From: Treponema zioleckii
GTDB taxonomy: Bacteria; Spirochaetota; Spirochaetia; Treponematales; Treponemataceae
DNA: 63,673 bases
Assembly: GCF_014737315.1 (NCBI RefSeq)
Contig: NZ_JPUF01000011.1
Span: 1-63,673 of the forward strand
Direction of reading: 5' to 3'
Part shown: one piece after another, positions 33,275 to 41,856 of the stretch
Position numbering within the stretch: the stretch's first letter is position 1
How the letters are laid out: each line of letters opens with the position of its first letter
The notes under the pieces: generated by a model
Seen by the model: the letters and a program-made list of their open reading frames with translations, nothing else
Databases searched by the model: none
What the model was told of the DNA's origin: nothing
Translations under genes and position numbers: made by a program

Positions 33275-34651
33275 ATGAAATTTACGATTCTTATTATTGA
33301 TGACGAAAAAAATATTCGAGAGGGACTTGCCGCAGATTTTGAAATGGACGGCTACAACGTAAAAGTCGCTGAAAACGGCAAACAAGGATTGGAATTTATT
33401 TCGAAAGGCGACATTGACCTTGTTATTACAGATTTGAGAATGCCGGGTGGCGTTAGCGGAGAGGACGTTTTGCGTCACGTTACGGCTGAGACTCCAGGAA
33501 TTCCTGTGATTGTGCTTACAGGACACGGCTCGATTGATGCGGCGGTACAAGCAATGCACGACGGGGCTTATGATTTTTTGACCAAGCCATTGAACCTTGA
33601 GCAGCTTGAAATGATTGTAAAACGGGCTTTGCAGGGGCGCGAGCTTAGTTTGCAGCATCAGCAGCTTTTGAAAGAAGTTGATTCAAACCATCAGGTTGAT
33701 GAAATTATTGGAAAAAGTGCTGCGATGCAAAAAGTCATTACGCTCGTAAAAAAAGTTGCGGACGCAAAAATCAGCGTTCTGGTGACTGGCGAGAGCGGTG
33801 TAGGAAAAGAAGTTGTTGCGGACGCTTTGCACAAACTTTCTAGCAGACGAAACAACTCGTTCATAAAAGTTCACTGTGCGGCTTTGAGCGAAACTCTTCT
33901 TGAAAGCGAGCTTTTTGGTCACGAAAAAGGTTCATTTACAGGCGCGGAGTCTCTTCACAAAGGAAAATTCGAGCAGGCTCACGGCGGAACGATTTTTCTT
34001 GACGAGATTGGCGAAATAAATCAGACCGTGCAAGTAAAACTTTTGCGCGTTTTGCAGGAAAAGAAATTTGAGCGAGTTGGCGGAGAGCAGACGCTTGAAG
34101 TTGATGTGCGCGTAATTGCAGCCACGAACAGGAATCTTGAAGAAGAGGTGAAGGCAGGCCGCTTCCGCGAAGATTTGTACTTTCGTCTGAACGGAATCCA
34201 CATTGAAGTTCCGCCGTTACGCGAAAGGAAGGACGATATTCCGCTTTTGATGAATGCGTTCCTGGAAAAATACAATGCCGAAAACAACAAAAACGTAAAG
34301 GGCTTTGACAGCCGGGCTAGGGCGGCGATTTACAAATACGACTGGCCGGGAAATATCCGTGAGCTTCAGCACTGCGTGGAAAGTTCCGTTGTAATGGCGA
34401 GCGGGGACGAAATCACACTCGACGATTTGCCGCCAACAGTGAGTCATCAGTCAAAAAGCGAGAACATCGCAATTCCAGTGGGAATTTCTCTTGACGAAGC
34501 CGAAAAGATTTTGATTCAGCAGAATCTTGCAGCAAATAAAGGAAATAAATCGAAAACTGCCGATATTTTGGGCATTGGCCGAAAAACATTGCACCGAAAA
34601 TTGCAGGAATACGGACTCGAAAACGACGACGAGGAAACTTCTCAGGAATAG
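33275..34651 (+). CDS. NtrC-like sigma-54-dependent response regulator
   Basis: The 458-residue protein has a receiver domain (DLVITDLRMPGG holds the phospho-acceptor aspartate), a sigma-54 AAA+ domain with GESGVGKE and GSFTGAES (a variant of the GAFTGA loop), and a Fis-type helix-turn-helix at the end (NKSKTADILGIGRKTLHRKL). It activates sigma-54 RNA polymerase after phosphorylation by the kinase 6 bases upstream. ATG 33275 is chosen over GTG 33269. The end converges with the island to the right. Confidence 0.92.
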   Translation: MKFTILIIDDEKNIREGLAADFEMDGYNVKVAENGKQGLEFISKGDIDLVITDLRMPGGVSGEDVLRHVTAETPGIPVIVLTGHGSIDAAVQAMHDGAYDFLTKPLNLEQLEMIVKRALQGRELSLQHQQLLKEVDSNHQVDEIIGKSAAMQKVITLVKKVADAKISVLVTGESGVGKEVVADALHKLSSRRNNSFIKVHCAALSETLLESELFGHEKGSFTGAESLHKGKFEQAHGGTIFLDEIGEINQTVQVKLLRVLQEKKFERVGGEQTLEVDVRVIAATNRNLEEEVKAGRFREDLYFRLNGIHIEVPPLRERKDDIPLLMNAFLEKYNAENNKNVKGFDSRARAAIYKYDWPGNIRELQHCVESSVVMASGDEITLDDLPPTVSHQSKSENIAIPVGISLDEAEKILIQQNLAANKGNKSKTADILGIGRKTLHRKLQEYGLENDDEETSQE

Positions 34652-34774
34652 CTTGAACGTGGGCAGAACAAAGAGCCTGAATCCCCGAGACAAGCGCGAT
34701 TCCGCCCGTTACAGCCATAAAAATACCGCCCGAAGTGCGTCTCCGTCCCATGGTACTCCCATTTTTCCTCCTCC

Positions 34775-36520
34775 TTAAAACTCAAATCTTTTGCCATGAA
34801 TCGCGCGCTTCCATCCGTCAGAAAGCTGCTCTTCTTCAAGCCAAGTGCCCGTTTCTGGTCGCTGCCCGTCCTCGTCCACAGACGTTTCGCCGTAATCGTA
34901 GGAATATTCGTCGTTTGTGTAATTGAAATAAAGCGTACCTTTTAGCTCGTAGCTGCTGCCATTAAACTCGTGGATTTTGTAAATCAAAATGCCGTGAGTT
35001 GTGTTTTCCATTGAATAAATCAGCCGCTTTTCGCTGTCCAAAGCAAGATAAGTCGGCGAAAAATCTTCCCAAAACGGCGGATTCAGCTCGTGGCAGCCTT
35101 TTTCGATGTTCCAGAAATACACGTCATAGTAAGGCTGTGCGCCGCGCATTGTGTAGCCCGCCAGAATCACGATGTCGTCATAGCCGTCAAAGTTCAGGTC
35201 AGCCATCTCAAAATATTTTTTGTTCACGGCGGTAAAACCGTTTTCGGTCTTGATTTCGTAATTAAGAACCTCTGAAAGCTCACCGTCTTTTTTGACTTCG
35301 AGGTGCATTGTCCTGTCCTGAACTTCTTTGCCAAAATCGCTGTCCGGGCAATTCACCGTGATTTTGTAAAAATCTCCGCGCCCAAGCAGAAACATAATCC
35401 GCTCCGTGGTAAGCTCGCTTGCTTTTACGGGCGTTTTGAGCGTGCGGGTTTCGCTCTCGGTTTCGTATTCGTAATTATCGCCCGTCGGGGTTGTGCAGTC
35501 TGATTTGATTTTGTAAAGACAATATTCATCGCCGATTTCTTTAAAGAAAAATGTCTCATACCAAAGATAATTTCCGCCGCCCCAGTCAAACGAAAGCGCA
35601 AATCCGTCGTCTGTTTCTTGAAAATCACCGAAACCAAAGTTTTTCGCCTCAAAGTCTGACATGGGAAGTCTGAAATTGCAGTCTCCGCCCTGCCATTTGA
35701 CATAAGCCCAACGGCGCGGGTGCTGATGTTCTCTGTCCCCAGCTTCTGCAAGACGCTCAATAAAAAGCCGCTGAACATAGCAGGTGTAATGCAGGGCAAA
35801 ATAATATTCTCGCCCGAAGCCGTCATACCACGTGGAATTTTCAAAATCATAATGGCTTCCATGGACGTATAAATGGTTGCCTTCAAACTTAAATTTTTTC
35901 TCAAACGATATTTCTTCGGTTTTGCTTGAATAAAAAAGAAGTTCAGTAGCGAGCGGGTCAAACGTAAAGGCATCATCAACGCAAAGCGCGTAGTGTGCAT
36001 TTCCTTCAAGATGAGAAAAATCGCCAATCCAATACAAAACAGTTTCGTTGCCGAATTCCTTTTTGTGAAAATTGAGCGGGATTTTCTGCGTTGTTTTGTA
36101 AGAGCAATTGAGAATCTGCTTTTCTTTTGTGCCGTAAGTCAGGCAAAGATAATAAGTGTTAGGTTCGGCATCCACACTTATCATAAGTTCGTAATTCAGA
36201 AAATAAATGCCATTGCCAAGTGAAAGTGCGTTTTTTAGCTTGTAGTATTTTCCGCGAACATTTTGGTAAATATTTTGCCAGCTCACTTTTTCTTTTGCCT
36301 GGTTTTCGCAATATTCAACAATCAGCTTTTGCATTTCCGCCGATTCAAAGAACGCTTTTTCAGAGCCAGAACATTGCATTTCTGCTTTTTCAATGACATC
36401 TCTGTGTTTTTGCAGAAAATCTTTTTCGCTTTGTGCATTTTGCGCAAAAAGAGCAGAAATCGTGATTAGAGAAAGGAGTATTGTTAGAAAGAATGTTTGT
36501 ACAAATCTTTTTTTATTCAT
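34775..36520 (-). CDS. Large exported protein with XAC2610/VCBS-like region
   Basis: The 581-residue protein has a signal peptide (FVQTFFLTILLSLITISALFA). The middle is strand-rich. About residues 445-475 read EMADLNFDGYDDIVILAGYT followed by YYDVYFWN, resembling XAC2610-type or FG-GAP-like repeats. The end (EEEQLSDGWKRAIHGKRFEF) is unassigned. It lies at the left edge of the island, on the minus strand, and is followed by a GGAGGAGG site that belongs to no convincing downstream gene. Its role is unknown. Confidence 0.7.
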   Translation of the reverse strand: MNKKRFVQTFFLTILLSLITISALFAQNAQSEKDFLQKHRDVIEKAEMQCSGSEKAFFESAEMQKLIVEYCENQAKEKVSWQNIYQNVRGKYYKLKNALSLGNGIYFLNYELMISVDAEPNTYYLCLTYGTKEKQILNCSYKTTQKIPLNFHKKEFGNETVLYWIGDFSHLEGNAHYALCVDDAFTFDPLATELLFYSSKTEEISFEKKFKFEGNHLYVHGSHYDFENSTWYDGFGREYYFALHYTCYVQRLFIERLAEAGDREHQHPRRWAYVKWQGGDCNFRLPMSDFEAKNFGFGDFQETDDGFALSFDWGGGNYLWYETFFFKEIGDEYCLYKIKSDCTTPTGDNYEYETESETRTLKTPVKASELTTERIMFLLGRGDFYKITVNCPDSDFGKEVQDRTMHLEVKKDGELSEVLNYEIKTENGFTAVNKKYFEMADLNFDGYDDIVILAGYTMRGAQPYYDVYFWNIEKGCHELNPPFWEDFSPTYLALDSEKRLIYSMENTTHGILIYKIHEFNGSSYELKGTLYFNYTNDEYSYDYGETSVDEDGQRPETGTWLEEEQLSDGWKRAIHGKRFEF

Positions 36521-36605
36521 TTTGAAACGTCCTTAACTTTTTGCCACTATTTGCTGATTTTTGCTTTTTGGCTTTTCAGAGATTGTGTATTTCAGTTTTC
36601 CTTCC

Positions 36606-37016
36606 TCAATAAGCGGAATTATGTAATTCTTCACAAATTATATTCTCAAATTTCGGCTCAAACAATCCTGCTTTTTTCATTTCCACATAAATGGTCGGGA
36701 TACCAGAATATCGATTTTCTGTAGTATTCAGAATTTCAAGGGCGGTGGCAATAAAAGGATAATGAATGTTGTTCGCAACGCACTGTCGGGTAAAACCTTC
36801 AGGCAAAAGTCCGTCAAAAAATATTTTTGTCGATTCCGAATCGAATTCTTTATGAGAAAGAGGAAAGCTCAAGGAAATTGCCCTTGCGTTCGGGGCTGAA
36901 AGAAATGAGTCCGCGTAGGAAAAAACTGCGTCGCGGGAACTTGTACCAGAAATCTGTCCTGCAAGAACAAAACGCCCGTTAATTTCAATCAGGACTTTCA
37001 GACAGAACTTTTTCAT
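36606..37016 (-). pseudogene. HipA N-terminal fragment fused to an AlbA_2/AAA_4-type C-terminal fragment
   Basis: Residues 1-80 resemble the HipA N-terminal subdomain (VFSYADSFLSAPNARAISLSFP, FFDGLLPEGFTR). From about residue 85 the protein reads PFIATALEILNTTENRYSGIP and EMKKAGLFEPKFEN, which is typical of the C-terminal part of AlbA_2/AAA_4 ATP-binding proteins, not HipA. The kinase domain is missing, so it is presumably non-toxic. It starts immediately after the hipB stop. Confidence 0.65.
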
Positions 37017-37229
37017 CTAGCTCCGAGCCTCCACATTCAAATCAAGCCCAAGAAGATTTATGAGGCTGAGCGTTTTTCCGATTTCGCAGGTGGGCTTTCC
37101 GTTCTCAAGGTCGGACAAAAAACTCACGCTGAATCCCGTGATTTCAGAAATGTACTGCTGAGTGTATTTCAATTCTTTTCGGCGCTCGCGAATTGCGTTC
37201 CCCAGCTCTTTTGAATCGCTGATTTTCAT
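37017..37229 (-). CDS. HipB-like XRE antitoxin/repressor
   Basis: From ATG 37229 (AGGGAG upstream) there are 70 residues with one helix-turn-helix (TQQYISEITGFSVSFLSDLE). The end, NLLGLDLNVEARS, is typical of HipB-like proteins. An in-frame ATG further upstream (37280) is unlikely because it overlaps an operator. It would repress its own promoter by binding the three GCCG-NN-CGGC sites, and formerly neutralise HipA. With HipA truncated it may now be only a repressor. Confidence 0.8.
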   Translation of the reverse strand: MKISDSKELGNAIRERRKELKYTQQYISEITGFSVSFLSDLENGKPTCEIGKTLSLINLLGLDLNVEARS

Positions 37230-37244
37230 AAGGCTCCCTGATTT

Positions 37245-37341
37245 AGCCGAACGGCTAATTTTTGCTAAAAAAAAACACAAACTTAGCCGTTCGGCTTTAT
37301 TCTTACTTTTTAAGTATAATTTAGCCGTTCGGCGTTGTCAA
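37245..37341 (-). promoter_or_regulatory. hipBA promoter with three operators
   Basis: On the minus strand TTGACA (37336-37341), a 17-bp spacer and TATACT (37313-37318) form a near-perfect promoter. A GCCGAACGGCTAA-type palindrome lies inside the spacer (37321-37333). Identical palindromes lie at 37283-37296 and, inverted, at 37245-37258. Confidence 0.85.
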
Positions 37342-37369
37342 TGAGACTACTCCATGCTGTTGGCATCAT

Positions 37370-37499
37370 TTAGTCATCCAATTCAAGCAATTCCAGCCAT
37401 TCTACTTCAACCAAAGCAACTTGTGAAACATGAGGAAAGAACGAGAAAAGACCGTATTGCGATGATTGTGAATGCAATTTGCTTGGCAAGCGATTTCAT
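37370..37499 (-). pseudogene. Lipoprotein-signal fragment joined to a reused 3' end
   Basis: ATG 37499 begins a lipoprotein-like signal (FLVLSSCFTSC) that stops at 37407 after 30 residues. One frame over, VEWLELLELDD runs to a TAA at 37370. The same end, and about 50 bases after it, recur at 38,940-38,990. It looks like a small lipoprotein gene reduced by deletion. Confidence 0.45.
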
Positions 37500-37505
37500 T
37501 TTCTG

Positions 37506-38351
37506 CTACTCCACGCCGTTGGCCTTTTTCCATGCGGTGATGAAATGGTCCTCTGAAATGATTGCTATTTCTGATTCAATGTCATGTTCTGTCCAGTCAA
37601 GATAGTTATTAAACTTGCTCAAATCAAGCCAAACAAGTTTAGCATTTTTCTCCACCCTGTGAACTGGTTTATTAAAATCTTCATTATTTTCATTTGTGTA
37701 AACATTCTTTTCATATTTATCCAAATAAAAAATAAGGGTCGGATTATATTCAGGCTCAAGAGCTGAATACAATTTTTTTACCATAGGCAAGACTATAGGT
37801 GCATAATATTTTCTGTTATTTTCAATTCCTATTTTTTCTTGTTTAGGCAGCTTAATGTAAATCCAAGTCTCAAAATCATTTGTTTTCTTGTATTCCTCAT
37901 AAGTTGAGTTTTTGGACCATTTGCTTACATTTCTGCTCATCCCACGGAATTCTAGAATGTCATACTTCATTCCGATGTCGTCAAGGATTTTCTCAACATC
38001 AGCTTTGAGTTGCTTCTCAAATATACGGACATGTGCCTGAGTCTCAAAATATACAGTATCAGCGACAGTGTAGTCGGTATAGATATTGAAATTCTTATAG
38101 GCTTCTGGAATATCGGCAGGACGCAAATAACCATAAAATCCATAATCCCAGCCTAAAGCCATTGTTGCATTACTTCCACTAAGAGCAGGAGTAATCTCAA
38201 ACTGCATTCCATATTGCTCGCTTACCGCGTTCACAATATCCTGCTGTAACTCTTCTTTTGTGTTGTATTCTCTTTTCAATTTTCTTCCTCCAAAACAGCC
38301 AGCGAAATTGAGCAAAACCACCGCAATCAAAACGATTTTTCCAAAATTCAT
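37506..38351 (-). CDS. Lipoprotein, 281 aa
   Basis: The lipoprotein signal ends LNFAGC (cysteine at about 19). The mature part is mixed alpha/beta with many charged residues and an NDFETWIYIKLPKQEK strand region. It ends KKANGVE. No family is recognised. It lies 6 bases after the gene at 38358 and probably shares its transcript. A periplasmic or surface location is inferred from the signal. Confidence 0.7.
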   Translation of the reverse strand: MNFGKIVLIAVVLLNFAGCFGGRKLKREYNTKEELQQDIVNAVSEQYGMQFEITPALSGSNATMALGWDYGFYGYLRPADIPEAYKNFNIYTDYTVADTVYFETQAHVRIFEKQLKADVEKILDDIGMKYDILEFRGMSRNVSKWSKNSTYEEYKKTNDFETWIYIKLPKQEKIGIENNRKYYAPIVLPMVKKLYSALEPEYNPTLIFYLDKYEKNVYTNENNEDFNKPVHRVEKNAKLVWLDLSKFNNYLDWTEHDIESEIAIISEDHFITAWKKANGVE

Positions 38352-38357
38352 CTTCTT

Positions 38358-38774
38358 CTACTCCACAACTATGCCGACTTCAACGCTTCTGTTGAAATTC
38401 TCAAAAGTGATAACACCATCTTTGCAAGAAAAGCAAACGTCAAACTGGTTGTTTACAGCTTCTTCCCACATATCGATGTAAAAATGCGTATCGTCTTCCA
38501 TGCAAAACAAGCCCACGTCATATCCCAGCTCTGGGTATTCTTTTTCGGTGTAATCGCGGACTGTTTTCAAAATCGCGAGGAACTTTTTTGCAATCAAAAG
38601 GATTGTCGGCTTGACTCTCTCAAAACTCACTTCGTCGACAACATAAATATAGACTGAGTCGTCGTCGCAAACGTGCGGTTTTGTGATTCTGCAACAAAAA
38701 TCACCATCTTTTTCTTTTTGGAGCACCAAATCTTCGATTTTGTCAAAAAAATAATTTTCTGAATAACTCTGCAT
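38358..38774 (-). CDS. Cytosolic hypothetical protein, 138 aa
   Basis: The protein has no signal or membrane segment. It is acidic and has alternating strands and helices (VYIYVVDEVSFERVKPTILLI; FYIDMWEEAVNNQF). ATG 38774 follows AAAAGGAG. The size, acidity and place beside exported proteins resemble immunity proteins. The family is not recognised. Confidence 0.65.
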   Translation of the reverse strand: MQSYSENYFFDKIEDLVLQKEKDGDFCCRITKPHVCDDDSVYIYVVDEVSFERVKPTILLIAKKFLAILKTVRDYTEKEYPELGYDVGLFCMEDDTHFYIDMWEEAVNNQFDVCFSCKDGVITFENFNRSVEVGIVVE

Positions 38775-38960
38775 AATTTTCTCCTTTTGCGTAAAATCTT
38801 TCTCTTAATTTACCTTTTTATTTTTGTTTTTTAGCCGTTTTCTCTCCAAAATAGGCTTTAAACAAATGTTGTTTCAACACTTTTTCAAGAAAACGGCTCG
38901 ACAACAAATTATTCCTCGTTGCAAAATCTCCTGCGGCTCACTCCATGCCGTTGGTATCAT

Positions 38961-39092
38961 TCAGTCATCAAGTTCCAGCAATTCCACATACATCGTATCT
39001 ATAACCTTTCCGTTTTCATAAAACCGGCTTTTGTCCGCAAATGCAATTCCTGCGGCAAAAATGAACGCAAAGAACAGTGCAATTTTTCTCAT
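38961..39092 (-). pseudogene. Truncated SH3b-type exported protein
   Basis: The 43-residue ORF has a signal (MRKIALFFAFIFAAGIAFA) followed by DKSRFYENGKVIDTMYV, which matches the start of the SH3b protein at 44094-45017 (TSRFYEGGKVIDTMYV). It then switches to ELLELDD and stops, sharing this end with 37370. It is a deletion remnant of an SH3b protein. Confidence 0.65.
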
Positions 39093-39102
39093 TTTTATCT
39101 CC

Positions 39103-39609
39103 TCATTTTTTAATCCATTTTAGTTTTGCGCCGGATTTATTTATGCTTATCATTTCGTAATCGGTCAAAGCCGACGTTAAGTGACTGCATAAAAAATCAA
39201 AATCAAAAATCTGCTCGGATGGAACACTGACCGTTATGAATTTTGTCCTGTAAAAAATCCTAATTGTCGGCGGCGCGGGAACGACGGATTCTTCTCCGAT
39301 TCTTACTTTCCGCTTTTGATACCAGACTTCCGTGGAATCGGTCAGTTCGCCGTTTTCATAATGCCCTTCGCTGATGAATATTCTTGGATATGAATCCTGA
39401 TTGTATTTGTTTTTCTCAAGCTTTTTCGACTTGATGATTATCTCGGTATCGCCCGGCAAAACCTCATAGTTTTTATACGCGTCACAGGACAATATAATAG
39501 AAGAAACTTGCTCTTTTGTGACTTCGTTTTTGAAGTCGCCCGGATTTTCGTTTGAAAAAGCTTGCGCCAAACCTGCAAAAAGAAAAAATGCCGATAAAAT
39601 TCTTTTCAT
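39103..39609 (-). CDS. Exported protein, 168 aa
   Basis: A signal peptide (ILSAFFLFAGLAQAFS) precedes about 150 strand-rich residues (IRIFYRTKFITVSVPSEQIF). It is unrelated to anything I recognise. The start overlaps the stop of the 39606 gene by 4 bases, so translation is coupled. It probably acts in the periplasm together with that cytosolic partner. Confidence 0.65.
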   Translation of the reverse strand: MKRILSAFFLFAGLAQAFSNENPGDFKNEVTKEQVSSIILSCDAYKNYEVLPGDTEIIIKSKKLEKNKYNQDSYPRIFISEGHYENGELTDSTEVWYQKRKVRIGEESVVPAPPTIRIFYRTKFITVSVPSEQIFDFDFLCSHLTSALTDYEMISINKSGAKLKWIKK

Positions 39610-40362
39610 TTTTTACTTCCGTTTAACATTCCGCTCTGGAAATTTTTTGTATTCTTCCGCACATTACTAAATGCAATCATAAATGCTGCTCCGTTTTTTT
39701 TGCCGTGAATAGCCTTGCTGCGTTCAGAAAGAATTGCTTCAAGTCCTGCACGGATAATTCCATTGAATTTTTCGCGCGGAAATCGGACTGAATTCAGATT
39801 CCTTATTTTACCGCGTCTTGAATCATAAAATCCCAGAAGCTTTACAATTTTTGAATTGCAGAAAACTAAAATATTTGAACCGTCATCAAAATGAGCTTCG
39901 CTGTTGCTTGAATTTCCCATATCAAAAAACAAACTGGGCATGTCTTTTCCGCAAACACCAAGATATTTTATGCGGTCGGTTGTTGAAACCCAGTCTCCGT
40001 CAATAAAGCGGCACGAACCGCGACGAAACTTAATGTAATTTTCTGCAATCGTTCTGTCGGAATACTCGTTAAAAAATCTGTCGTATTTAAAATCCGGCTC
40101 AAGGATTTTTTCAAAGGCAGGAACGACCAGACAAAACCATGAATGCGGAGATTTTTTTTCCGTAACAGCGGCCATTTAAATATATGCGGTAGGTTCCCCA
40201 CGCAATAAATTCATCGTCAAAAAACTCGTCAAAATCAAATTCAAGCGCAAATTCCCTTTTGTCGCCGATTACGATTTTTTCTCCGCAATAAGGAAACTCT
40301 CCAAATTCCGGAGCCGGCACAAATACATCCTGTTCATCATCGTCTGTGTTTTCTTCACTCAT
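39606..40362 (-). pseudogene. Cytosolic protein split by a poly-A frameshift
   Basis: The first 70 residues run from ATG 40362 (MSEENTDDDEQDVFVPAPEF). At an A8 run on the coding strand (plus-strand T at 40152-40159) the frame is lost. With seven A the protein continues GKKSPHSWFCLVVPAFEKIL to the stop at 39606, total about 250 residues. The second part alone could start at 40175 but lacks a ribosome site. The acidic, signal-less sequence looks immunity-like. It could be a phase-variable gene or a sequencing artefact. Confidence 0.6.
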
Positions 40363-40382
40363 TTTTTACTTCCTTCCATAAT

Positions 40383-40826
40383 TCATTCTCCCTTAAAAAT
40401 CATAAAAACCTTTGTGTTCCCACTAATTTGCTTAGCTTCATAACCTAAGTCATTTTCCATGAATGCCAGAATCCAGCCCGAAGGCAAAACAACGCACCAC
40501 GCCCAGCCGCGCAAGTAAAAACGCAAGCCTAAAAAAATATTTCAAATCCATTTTACAAATCCCCAGGATTTTTCCGTATGACTTATTGCTTCGGCAAGCG
40601 TTTCAAAAAATCCGCCTGACGCGCAAACTTCACCGACCGACAAAAAATTCTCAAAGCAAACTTCAAAGCATTCACACTGCCTGTCGTTTGAAACTTCCAT
40701 TTCGTCTTCTGCGTCGCCTGACCCCGGAAAAAAATCCCTCCGACAGATGAACGCCTTATATTCCCGCACGCCCGCGTAAGAAAAAACTGCGGTTCTAACG
40801 ATTTGATTTTGAAAGTCGATTTTCAT
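40383..40826 (-). pseudogene. Small protein interrupted by one in-frame TGA
   Basis: From ATG 40826 the frame encodes 94 residues to TGA 40542-40544 (...SWGFVKWI-stop). The same frame then stays open for 52 codons (NIFLGLRFYLRGWAW, LPSGWILAFMENDLGYEAKQ) to TGA 40383. The extension reads as natural protein, so the real gene is 147 codons with a nonsense mutation or a recoded TGA. No hairpin right after the TGA strongly suggests selenocysteine insertion. It has no signal and starts overlapping the 40823 stop. Confidence 0.65.
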
Positions 40827-41854
40827 CTTCGCTCCCAATAGCCAAATTTCTCTTTGTCCCACGGTTCTTTATAATGAAAGAAACAGATAAAACGCTCAAA
40901 AAAGTTTAATTTTGCATAATAGCCGCGGTCAAGAACCGGGCAGAACGCAAAATAATCAAAACCGCTCACCACAAAAATATCAAAGCCAAGTCTGTACGCA
41001 CCGTTTGCCGACTCAAAGCATCCAAGGTTCACTAATTTCTGGGCAAAACGAAGCGATTCTGATTTTTCACAACAACGACGGAGCAACTCTTTCTGGCTGA
41101 ACAAATCTTCCTGCCCGCATTTTATTCCGCCGTCATCCGTGCACAAATCAAGAAATCCGTCTCCGTCCTCCCACGTCAACAAATACACCGTTGCATTTTT
41201 GTTTTCCGGCAGCACAGAATCCAGAGTTTCCATAAAATCGCGCGCGGAAAGTTTTGTAATTGTTTTCATTTTATCTCCGAATTTTCTCACACATAGCAAG
41301 TAAAATAATCCATCGAAAAATAAAGCTTTGTTTTTTTTCAGGATTTCTGCAACTTCGCTCAGCCGGAATTTTCTGTATTCATGGATTTCTCCGTGCTCGT
41401 CTGCAAAACTGTTGCTTATGACTTCCTGAACATCGCAAAAATCAAAATCTTCAGGCACTTCAAAAAAACAGGTTGAAAAATGCGTACCAAAGTTAAAAAG
41501 TTTTCCGTCGCGCATTTTAAGAACAAAGCCTGTAAAAGACGGAAGCGTTTCGCCGCGCACCTTTCGGAGTGTTTCAAGCGGAATTGCGTTCCGGCTTTTT
41601 TCGATTTTTTCGATTGACGAAAAATCTATCGTGTTTCGCTTCAAAAGGAATAATTCCAGCATTTGACGCGGTTCAGAATCCTTGAGGCGTTTTTCGGCAA
41701 GGTCAATCAGTTTTTCCGCAGAAGAAAACACCACGCACGGCAAAAATATTCCGCCATCCAGCGTAACAGCCGCCCTGTAACTTTTCCCGTAAATTTCATC
41801 CTCAATCGGCTCAATATTTTCCGAAAGAAAATCCATGATTTCATCTTTCTTCAT
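40823..41854 (-). CDS. Cytosolic hypothetical protein, 343 aa
   Basis: The protein has no signal or membrane segment. Residues about 1-200 and about 205-343 look like two separate domains; the second begins KTITKLSARDFMETLDSVLP and is rich in Cys and aromatic residues. It overlaps the next gene by 4 bases and follows 41857 by 2, so it belongs to a tight minus-strand operon. No family is recognised; the pattern is compatible with immunity proteins or their fusions. Confidence 0.65.
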   Translation of the reverse strand: MKKDEIMDFLSENIEPIEDEIYGKSYRAAVTLDGGIFLPCVVFSSAEKLIDLAEKRLKDSEPRQMLELFLLKRNTIDFSSIEKIEKSRNAIPLETLRKVRGETLPSFTGFVLKMRDGKLFNFGTHFSTCFFEVPEDFDFCDVQEVISNSFADEHGEIHEYRKFRLSEVAEILKKNKALFFDGLFYLLCVRKFGDKMKTITKLSARDFMETLDSVLPENKNATVYLLTWEDGDGFLDLCTDDGGIKCGQEDLFSQKELLRRCCEKSESLRFAQKLVNLGCFESANGAYRLGFDIFVVSGFDYFAFCPVLDRGYYAKLNFFERFICFFHYKEPWDKEKFGYWERR

Positions 41855-41856
41855 TT

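Noticed and set aside
34413-34751. Minus-strand ORF with signal-like start (MGRRRTSGGIFMAVTGGIAL) antisense to the NtrC gene
   Set aside because: A good GGAGGAGG lies nearby, but it fits a different ATG that gives only 17 codons, and most of the ORF is antisense to a conserved gene. Possibly a relic of an exported protein, but not supported.
38832-38898. Terminator from the 11-bp inverted repeat AGCCGTTTTCT/AGAAAACGGCT
   Set aside because: Neither strand has a T-run after the second arm; the loop is long. It is kept only as an inverted repeat of unknown meaning.
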